Positions 38,565 through 43,825 of a DNA stretch of 43,825 nt are shown piece after piece (the first letter of the stretch is position 1; every line of letters begins with the position of its first letter). The stretch covers positions 1 through 43,825 of the forward strand of contig JAHHGZ010000056.1 in NCBI GenBank assembly GCA_019359595.1, read 5' to 3'. A model generated the notes under the pieces. That model saw only the letters and a program-made list of their open reading frames with translations. It was not told the DNA's origin and ran no database searches. Source of the DNA: Cyanomargarita calcarea GSE-NOS-MK-12-04C (GTDB lineage: Bacteria; Cyanobacteriota; Cyanobacteriia; Cyanobacteriales; Nostocaceae). Made by a program: the position numbers and the translations under genes.

Positions 38565-39301
38565 AAAATAATTCTTCTTTTTTTAGGAATTCCTTACGTG
38601 AAATCACGGTTAATCACCCACTCTGGAGCCATGAGTTCCTAAAACGCTGTCGTACAGGTAATTTGTCCTTGCAAGAGGTACAAGTACTAGCCGTTCAAAT
38701 GTACAAATTCTCCAAAGAATTTAATCGTATTCTGGCTAGCATCTTGTCTTGCTGCCAAGATGAAAGCGCTCAGTTAGTCGTCTTAGAAAACCTGTTTGAC
38801 GAAATGGGACGGGGAGATGCTAGTCAGTGCCATCCAGAGTTATTTCGTCGATTTACCCGCGAACTTGGCATCGACGACAACACTTTAGCAGCACTACCCA
38901 CTGCGCCTGAAACTAACGCTCTAATTGAAACGTACTTGAGGATACCGCATCAGTACGGCTATCTAGCTGCACTGGGTGCGGTTTGTTATGCTTCAGAAGG
39001 GATTGTTAGTTCGCTGTACACTCAACTCTACACAGGAATTGTTGGCGCTGCTCCCTTGCCCAAAGAGTCCCTGATATTTTTTGAAGTCCATATTGATGTG
39101 GATGATAGCCACGCAGCAAAGCTAGCAGCAGTGATTGAACCCCGGATCACCATTAATGAGGAGGAGATCAAGGTAAAGCTCGCTATTGTTGAAGCAATGA
39201 ATGCCCGTGTTCAGTTCTTTAGCGGGATTCAGCGCCAAATCTCCGAGCCTAGGTTATCTCCTAATTCATTCGTCCTTAAGCCCTTAAGTAGGTCGGCATA
39301 A
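38561..39301 (+). CDS. Heme-oxygenase-like diiron oxidase (HDO) / iron-containing redox enzyme
   Basis: A 246-residue all-helical protein of the TenA/PqqC/CADD-like fold. Probable diiron ligands are visible: Glu76 and/or Glu81 plus His91 in LENLFDEMGRGDASQCHPELF, Glu146 in CYASEGIVSSLY, and His177-x3-Asp181-x2-His184 in EVHIDVDDSHAAKL. The H-x3-D-x2-H motif is the mark of HDO enzymes, which include N-oxygenases and C-C cleaving oxidases (SznF, BesC, UndA, CADD). Thiamin-type TenA lacks it. Start ATG 38561 overlaps the methyltransferase stop. The reaction is not predictable; oxidation of an amino-acid-derived substrate methylated by the partner is the simplest idea (inference). Confidence 0.78.
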   Translation: MKNNSSFFRNSLREITVNHPLWSHEFLKRCRTGNLSLQEVQVLAVQMYKFSKEFNRILASILSCCQDESAQLVVLENLFDEMGRGDASQCHPELFRRFTRELGIDDNTLAALPTAPETNALIETYLRIPHQYGYLAALGAVCYASEGIVSSLYTQLYTGIVGAAPLPKESLIFFEVHIDVDDSHAAKLAAVIEPRITINEEEIKVKLAIVEAMNARVQFFSGIQRQISEPRLSPNSFVLKPLSRSA

Positions 39302-39579
39302 ATATTTATTGCCATCGACAAGGCACAGGGAAGAGGGTTCCAGTTAACTTGACTTTTCGTTACATTATAGCTGTTTATTTGCGTCTTTCTAGTTATTAAT
39401 ACATAGCTGTAGGTAAAGCGAAATGTTAGAAATACGGATGCAATTATCCTAGTTTGAAGCATTAGAATGGCAGCAAGTTTGCCTTTCTAAACCTATTGAT
39501 AACAAAAAAGTTTGAATTTCCAAGAACCACTATAGGCATACTTCACAAAGAAAATTGGCTGCATTAAGAGGAGACGCTC

Positions 39580-40131
39580 ATGTATGGATTAGTCAATAAA
39601 GCGATTCAAGATATGGTGTGCAGTCGCTTTGGCGAAAATATTTGGAAAGAAATTAAGCAAAAAGCAGAGGTGGAAGCAGATATTTTTATAAGTATGGAAG
39701 GTTATCCTGATGACACCACACACAAGCTGGTAAAAGCTGCTAGTGTTGTCCTGGGTTTATCTTCCTCAGAGATTATGCAAGCCTTTGGAGAATTCTGGGT
39801 TCAGTACACAGCCCAAGAAGGCTATGGTGAAATGATGGATATGAGTGGGGATACACTGCCTGAGTTTCTAGAAAATCTTGACAATCTTCATGCTCGTGTG
39901 GGAATTAGTTTTCCGAAGCTCAAACCTCCATCATTTGAGTGTACAGAAATGGAGGAAGACTCTCTGAGTTTACACTATCGCTCCACTAGAGAGGGACTTA
40001 CTCCAATGATTATTGGTTTAGTCAAAGGATTAGGAACAAGGTTTGATACAGAAGTTGAGATTACTCAAACCCAGAGTCGGGATGATGGTGCTGAACATGA
40101 TGAATTTTTTGTAAATTATAAATCAAACTGA
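39580..40131 (+). CDS. Heme nitric-oxide/oxygen binding (H-NOX) sensor protein
   Basis: A 183-residue heme sensor. The N-terminus MYGLVNKAIQDMVCSRFGE is typical. The proximal heme ligand is His104 in NLDNLHARVGISFP, and the propionate-binding YxSxR motif is Tyr133-Ser135-Arg137. Trp73 in EFWVQY matches the distal Trp of the Anabaena H-NOX as I recall it, and no distal Tyr for O2 binding is evident, which favours NO/CO selectivity. AAGAGGAG lies seven bases before ATG 39580. The next gene, 11 bp on, is an HNOBA histidine kinase, the standard partner whose autophosphorylation NO-bound H-NOX controls. Confidence 0.95.
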   Translation: MYGLVNKAIQDMVCSRFGENIWKEIKQKAEVEADIFISMEGYPDDTTHKLVKAASVVLGLSSSEIMQAFGEFWVQYTAQEGYGEMMDMSGDTLPEFLENLDNLHARVGISFPKLKPPSFECTEMEEDSLSLHYRSTREGLTPMIIGLVKGLGTRFDTEVEITQTQSRDDGAEHDEFFVNYKSN

Positions 40132-40142
40132 GGAATATATGC

Positions 40143-41594
40143 ATGGTTCCTCCTCACCTAAGTCTTTCGCCAGAATTGTTTGCGAAAGCTTTTCCATTTC
40201 ACTTTGTATTTAACCGGAACCTAGAAATTCTACAGGCTGGTGGTGTTTTAGAGCGTGTCAGTTCTGAATCACTAATTAGTAGTCAGATGGAGCGGCATTT
40301 CCAGATAAATCGTCCCAACATTTTGCTTGAGTTTGATGCTATTAAACAGCAGCCTCGCTCTCTTTTCATATTGGAGTTTCTCCACAATGGAATGCAGATT
40401 AAAGGTCAAATGATGTATCAAGAAGAGCAGGATGTCATATTTTTTCTAGGATCTCCTTGGATTACTGATACAGCTAGCCTCGCTCCTCTTAGCATTAAAC
40501 TTAAAGACTTTGCGATTCACGACCCGATTGCTGATTTCCTTTTTTTATTGCAAGCCAAGAATACTGCTTTAGTTGATGCCCAGAAGTTAACAGCAGAACT
40601 GACTCACCAACGTGCAGAATTACGTAATGCCCTGCAAATTAAGGATACTCTAACTGAAATTGCTCAAGCACAGGCTAAAAAATTAGAGCTATCTCTCAAG
40701 GAATTACAGCAAACCCAAGCTCAATTAATCCAAGCAGAGAAAATGTCCAGCTTGGGGCAACTCGTTGCGGGAGTGGCTCATGAGATTAACAACCCAGTCA
40801 ACTTTATTTACGGCAACTTAGAATATGTTAATGATTATACTAATGACTTGCTGAAGCTCGTGCATCTTTACGAGCAGTTTTATAGCAATCCTGTCCCAGC
40901 AGTTAAAGAGTACATCCAAAGAATTGAGTTAGATTTCTTAACCGATGATTTGCCAAAAATCCTACATTCAATGAAAGTAGGAGCCGAACGCATCTGCGAA
41001 ATTGTGTTATCTCTCCGGAACTTTTCTCGTCTTGATGAAGCGGAGATGAAAAGAGTTGATATTCACGAAGGGCTTGATAGCACTTTGCTGATCTTACAGA
41101 ATCGGTTCAAAAAAAGAGTTGAACATGCGGCAATCGAACTAGTTAAAAATTATGGGAATGTGCCTTTGGTAGATTGCTATGCGGGACAACTTAATCAAGT
41201 ATTCATGAATGTTATTAGTAATGCGATCGATGCGCTAGACAGCTATAATTGCGAACGCTCTATCTCAGAAATCCAGGCTAATCCTGCTACAATTACAATT
41301 ACTACAGAAGTTTTAGAAACAAACTATGTGGCTATCCGAATTGCTGACAATGGTCCGGGAATAACGGAGGCGGTTAAGGAGCGATTGTTTGATCCATTTT
41401 TCACAACTAAGCCTGTAGGCAAAGGTACAGGACTAGGTTTATCAATCAGCTATCAAATTGTAGTTGAAAAACACAAGGGAAAACTTAGATGTGTCTTACA
41501 GCCTGGTCAAGGAACTGAATTCTGGATTGAAATTCCTTTATCGATAGATAGCCAATCAGTGAATTACGTTGAATCGCTGAGTTATGCTACATAA
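40143..41594 (+). CDS. H-NOX-associated (HNOBA) sensor histidine kinase
   Basis: A 483-residue soluble kinase. Residues 1-150 form the HNOBA domain (LFAKAFPFHFVFNRNLEILQAGGVLERV; MMYQEEQDVIFFLGSPWITD), followed by a coiled-coil signalling helix (about 152-200). The phospho-acceptor is His213 in QLVAGVAHEINNPVNF. The ATPase domain shows VFMNVISNAIDALDS (N box), IADNGPGI (G1), LFDPFFTTKPVGKGTGLGLSI (F/G2). It takes its input from the H-NOX protein encoded 11 bp upstream. No response regulator gene lies nearby, so the phosphate acceptor must be elsewhere. No membrane segment is seen. Confidence 0.93.
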   Translation: MVPPHLSLSPELFAKAFPFHFVFNRNLEILQAGGVLERVSSESLISSQMERHFQINRPNILLEFDAIKQQPRSLFILEFLHNGMQIKGQMMYQEEQDVIFFLGSPWITDTASLAPLSIKLKDFAIHDPIADFLFLLQAKNTALVDAQKLTAELTHQRAELRNALQIKDTLTEIAQAQAKKLELSLKELQQTQAQLIQAEKMSSLGQLVAGVAHEINNPVNFIYGNLEYVNDYTNDLLKLVHLYEQFYSNPVPAVKEYIQRIELDFLTDDLPKILHSMKVGAERICEIVLSLRNFSRLDEAEMKRVDIHEGLDSTLLILQNRFKKRVEHAAIELVKNYGNVPLVDCYAGQLNQVFMNVISNAIDALDSYNCERSISEIQANPATITITTEVLETNYVAIRIADNGPGITEAVKERLFDPFFTTKPVGKGTGLGLSISYQIVVEKHKGKLRCVLQPGQGTEFWIEIPLSIDSQSVNYVESLSYAT

Positions 41595-41776
41595 TTATCG
41601 AGTCATCATGCTATTTTGGAAAAATTCTACGAGTTCGTAAAAATTGATCAAGTCTAGCTAAAGTTGAAAATTAAAATAGATACTAAAAAAAGATAGAAAA
41701 TAATATTCATTTCCTATCCCCATTACGCTTTATCTGAAGAAGGCTGCCCTGAGTTTTCCATTCCCTAATTCATTAT

Positions 41777-42868
41777 ATGAAACGCATCGAAGTTGAACAA
41801 AGAACAATTTTTATTGGTTTAGCGGGTAGTCACGGTTATGGATTAAGCCGTCCGGAATCAGACTATGATTATCGCGGGGTATTTATCGCACCGAAGAAGT
41901 ATTATTTAGGATTTGACCGCATTGAACAAAAAGATGCTGGTTGGGATGAACCTGGGATATTTCCGTTTATAGATGGGAACAAAGATACTGTTATCTATGA
42001 GTTAAGAAAAATTATCCAGTTATTATCAGGTGCAAATCCCAATGTTTTAGAGTTGTTGTGGTTGAATCAATATCCTATTTTAACCCCTGTTGGACAGCAT
42101 TTAATTGACCACAGAAAGCTCTTTTTGAGCAAGAAAGTCAAACATACATATTCTGGTTATGCTTTTGCTCAAATCAAAAAAATGGAAAGTCATCGCAAGT
42201 GGTTGCTAAATCCCCCGCAAAAAAAACCATTACCAGGTGATTTTGGTTTACAAGACGATGAAGCACCATTAAGCAAAGATGAGTTAAATGCTTTTTTGGA
42301 GTATCTATATCTATTAATTAGAGGAAGAATTGAATTTTTAGAAGAATCAGAAAAATTACATGAATTATTAACGGCGGATATTGATTTTAAAGGTGTTTTA
42401 AAACAATATACTTTACCGGATGAGACTCTAAAGTATACACAGAGTTTAACAAATAGCCGTAAAGACTTTATTCGCTTACTTCAGAAAAGCCAAGGTTATC
42501 AAACGGCTTTAAGAGAATGGAAGGCTTATTTATCATGGCAGGAAAATCGGAATCCGGCTAGGGCCGAAATGGAGAGAAAATCCGGGTTTGACCTAAAACA
42601 TGGGATGCACTGTATTAGATTGCTACGCAGTGGTTTGGAAATATTACGTAACGGAGAAATAATTGTAGATAGAAGGAAGGCAGGAGATATAAGTGATTTG
42701 AAAGCAATTCGTGATGGGGATTATTCTTATAGTGATGTGATGAAAATGGCAGAAGATTTGGTAGCAGAAATGGATCTTGTTTACCAAGAATCCACTTTAC
42801 CTCATAGCCCCGATTTGGCTCAAATTAACGATTTGTGTATGGAATTAGTGGAAATGCAAGGATGGTAA
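41777..42868 (+). CDS. YcgL-like predicted nucleotidyltransferase
   Basis: A 363-residue protein of the DNA polymerase beta nucleotidyltransferase superfamily. GLAGSHGYGLSRPESDYDYRGVF holds the GS motif (Gly17-Ser18) and the metal pair Asp29-x-Asp31; a third acidic residue probably lies in NKDTVIYELRK. The long helical C-terminal part includes LLSGANPNVLELLWL and FDLKHGMHCIRLLRSGLEIL, typical of this group (also found in phages and next to RNA-repair genes). Its substrate is not established; nucleotide addition to RNA or protein is expected. It starts at ATG 41777, 182 bp after the kinase, probably its own unit. Confidence 0.85.
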   Translation: MKRIEVEQRTIFIGLAGSHGYGLSRPESDYDYRGVFIAPKKYYLGFDRIEQKDAGWDEPGIFPFIDGNKDTVIYELRKIIQLLSGANPNVLELLWLNQYPILTPVGQHLIDHRKLFLSKKVKHTYSGYAFAQIKKMESHRKWLLNPPQKKPLPGDFGLQDDEAPLSKDELNAFLEYLYLLIRGRIEFLEESEKLHELLTADIDFKGVLKQYTLPDETLKYTQSLTNSRKDFIRLLQKSQGYQTALREWKAYLSWQENRNPARAEMERKSGFDLKHGMHCIRLLRSGLEILRNGEIIVDRRKAGDISDLKAIRDGDYSYSDVMKMAEDLVAEMDLVYQESTLPHSPDLAQINDLCMELVEMQGW

Positions 42869-42998
42869 GTCACAAAGTTAGGAGAGTTAGGAGTTTGACA
42901 TAAAAATTGTTGAGTGTGTTAGTTAATATCTTGCATATGTAAGTAGAAAACACTAATTAAATTTAATTCTGTTTGAAAAAAATGATAACTTAAAAAGT

Positions 42999-43035
42999 AA
43001 AAATCCCGACTTCTATTAAAAAAATTGGGGTTTTT
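42999..43035 (+). terminator. Terminator-like hairpin after the nucleotidyltransferase
   Basis: AAAAATCCC (42999-43007) pairs with GGGGTTTTT (43027-43035) with one G-T wobble; the T-run and an AT-rich tail follow. It lies 130 bp past the stop at 42868 and 111 bp before the next gene. Confidence 0.55.
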
Positions 43036-43145
43036 ATTTATGCTACTATAAGCACTCATACAAGTTTTTTAGAGCGTATAGTCAAGCATTTTTGACCAAC
43101 CTAAAAAGGTGCCATAATAAATTACAGAACTCACATTTTATTACC

Positions 43146-43460
43146 ATGACACAATTATCCCAACCACGGCGTACTAACTTACCCCGTAAACCAACATCAC
43201 CCGAAGAACTAGCTCGACGGCAACAATTGCGTGACGACCTTGCGGCACGGTGTCGTATTATATTTGAATGTGTGCGTCCCAGCTTAATAGAAGCTCACCC
43301 CAACTGGTATATTGCCATAGATCCCGACACCGAACAGTATCTTATTGACCCAACCTTTGATGGAATAACAAAAAAAGTTGTAGATGCATATGGTTACAGC
43401 AACCAGCCAAAGCTAACAATGTTTCGGCTCAATGCTACAGGTTCTTGTGGAAAAATATGA
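43146..43460 (+). CDS. Small cyanobacterial protein paired with a retropepsin-like gene
   Basis: A 104-residue soluble protein from ATG 43146: MTQLSQPRRTNLPRKPTSPE, a basic helical part with ELARRQQLRDDLAARCRIIFE, then HPNWYIAIDPDTEQYLIDPTFD, a segment found in small cyanobacterial proteins encoded just before aspartic-protease-like genes. The longer frame from TTG 43092 is not needed. Its stop overlaps the next start by ATGA (43457-43460), so the two form a coupled pair. Function unknown; an antitoxin-like or protease-accessory role is speculative. Confidence 0.7.
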   Translation: MTQLSQPRRTNLPRKPTSPEELARRQQLRDDLAARCRIIFECVRPSLIEAHPNWYIAIDPDTEQYLIDPTFDGITKKVVDAYGYSNQPKLTMFRLNATGSCGKI

Positions 43461-43666
43461 TGAATGTACGATTTGGCGACAATAAAGAATTGTTTTTTGA
43501 AATTCAGCTTGTTGCCGCCAATAATATTGATGACATAGAAGTTATAGTCCCTGTCCACGTTGGTGATAACCTTCTTGAAACTATTATTGGTTCCTTCTGG
43601 CTGGATATTATGCGCTTGGTTGCCGATAAGCCAAATGGGATACTGACACTTGAAATTGGCACATAA
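43457..43666 (+). pseudogene. Internally deleted retropepsin-like aspartic protease
   Basis: A 69-residue frame from ATG 43457. The start (MMNVRFGDNKELFFEIQLVAANN) matches the N-terminus, and the end (VPVHVGDNLLETIIGSFWLDIMRLVADKPNGILTLE) the C-terminus, of the ~110-130-residue cyanobacterial retropepsin-like family as I know it. The middle, which should carry the catalytic D-T/S-G motif and the flap, is missing between about residues 22 and 31, with no frameshift or stop. It is therefore most likely an inactive in-frame deletion derivative, still translated by coupling to the upstream gene. Confidence 0.6.
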
Positions 43667-43722
43667 AGAAAAGTACTTAGTAAAACTTACATTTCAAATA
43701 CACCGATAACTCAACTGCGGGG

Positions 43723-43750
43723 TAGCCCCTGCTTTTAAGCATGGGGGCTA
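43723..43750. repeat. Stable hairpin near the window end
   Basis: TAGCCCC (43723-43729) pairs with GGGGCTA (43744-43750), and TGCTT (43730-43734) with AAGCA (43737-43741), around a two-base loop with a small bulge. It is followed by GCCCTGCGGGCACGCTACGC repeat DNA. Similar hairpins mark ends of IS200/IS605-type elements in cyanobacteria, but no transposase is in view. Confidence 0.5.
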
Positions 43751-43825
43751 GCAGTTGGCGATTTTATAAGCCCTGCGGGCACGCTACGCGAACGCCGGGA
43801 ATTGTTAGGTTTCTTTTTGATTTTG

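Noticed and set aside
1-43825. tRNA or rRNA genes
   Set aside because: No T-loop GGTTCGAATCC-type motif in a cloverleaf context nor any rRNA stretch was found by eye; a covariance search would be the proper test.

Overview
The window is chromosomal DNA of a filamentous, probably heterocyst-forming cyanobacterium (Nostocales, Nostoc/Anabaena-like). Evidence: roughly thirty GCGATCGC (HIP1) octamers counted by eye; the 31-residue photosystem I protein PsaM; the cyanobacterial glucolipid synthase; the carotenoid pair CruF/CruG; an H-NOX/kinase pair that resembles the Anabaena one as I remember it; and many short heptamer tandem repeats of the kind found between Nostocales genes. No tRNA, rRNA, CRISPR array, prophage or complete insertion sequence was seen.

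Layout. 0-5 kb: histidine biosynthesis (hisC), thylakoid glycolipid synthesis (mgdA), a small unknown protein and a P-loop/DRTGG protein. 5-12 kb: a divergent DUF4188/PadR pair sharing a perfect operator-like inverted repeat, then a DprA-like protein, MAPEG protein, YajQ, a GST, a TPR protein and psaM. 12-18 kb: an FGGY sugar kinase, a PIN-TRAM membrane protein with a small zinc-ribbon partner, HemW, and a 13-copy heptamer array. 18-22 kb: a TetR regulator with CGAACGTTCG-centred palindromes on both sides, a small membrane protein, a methyltransferase, a cyclic-peptide-type ABC exporter and a GNAT enzyme. 22-27 kb: a MocR-type regulator divergent from two FMN-binding pyridoxamine-phosphate-oxidase-like proteins, with five 76-bp tandem repeats between them; then DinB and GST proteins. 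27-36 kb: LysR, cupin, a GNAT-phosphatase fusion, an alpha/beta hydrolase, an RNase HI with an extra C-terminal domain, cruG-cruF, and rplU-rpmA.

36-43.8 kb is the most unusual part. A predicted Fe(II)/2-oxoglutarate oxygenase is divergent from a methyltransferase whose stop overlaps the start of a heme-oxygenase-like diiron oxidase (HDO). These are followed on the same strand by an H-NOX nitric-oxide sensor and its histidine kinase. The first three look like a small tailoring or biosynthetic set; a functional link to NO sensing is an inference from position. The window ends with a YcgL-like nucleotidyltransferase and a two-gene cassette whose second gene looks like a retropepsin-type protease that has lost its catalytic segment.

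The two least explained non-coding signals are the 76-bp array (23658-24037) and its single relative at 17891-17947. Both keep the same two-hairpin layout, with paired base changes that preserve the stems. All family assignments come from reading motifs by eye; no database search was run.
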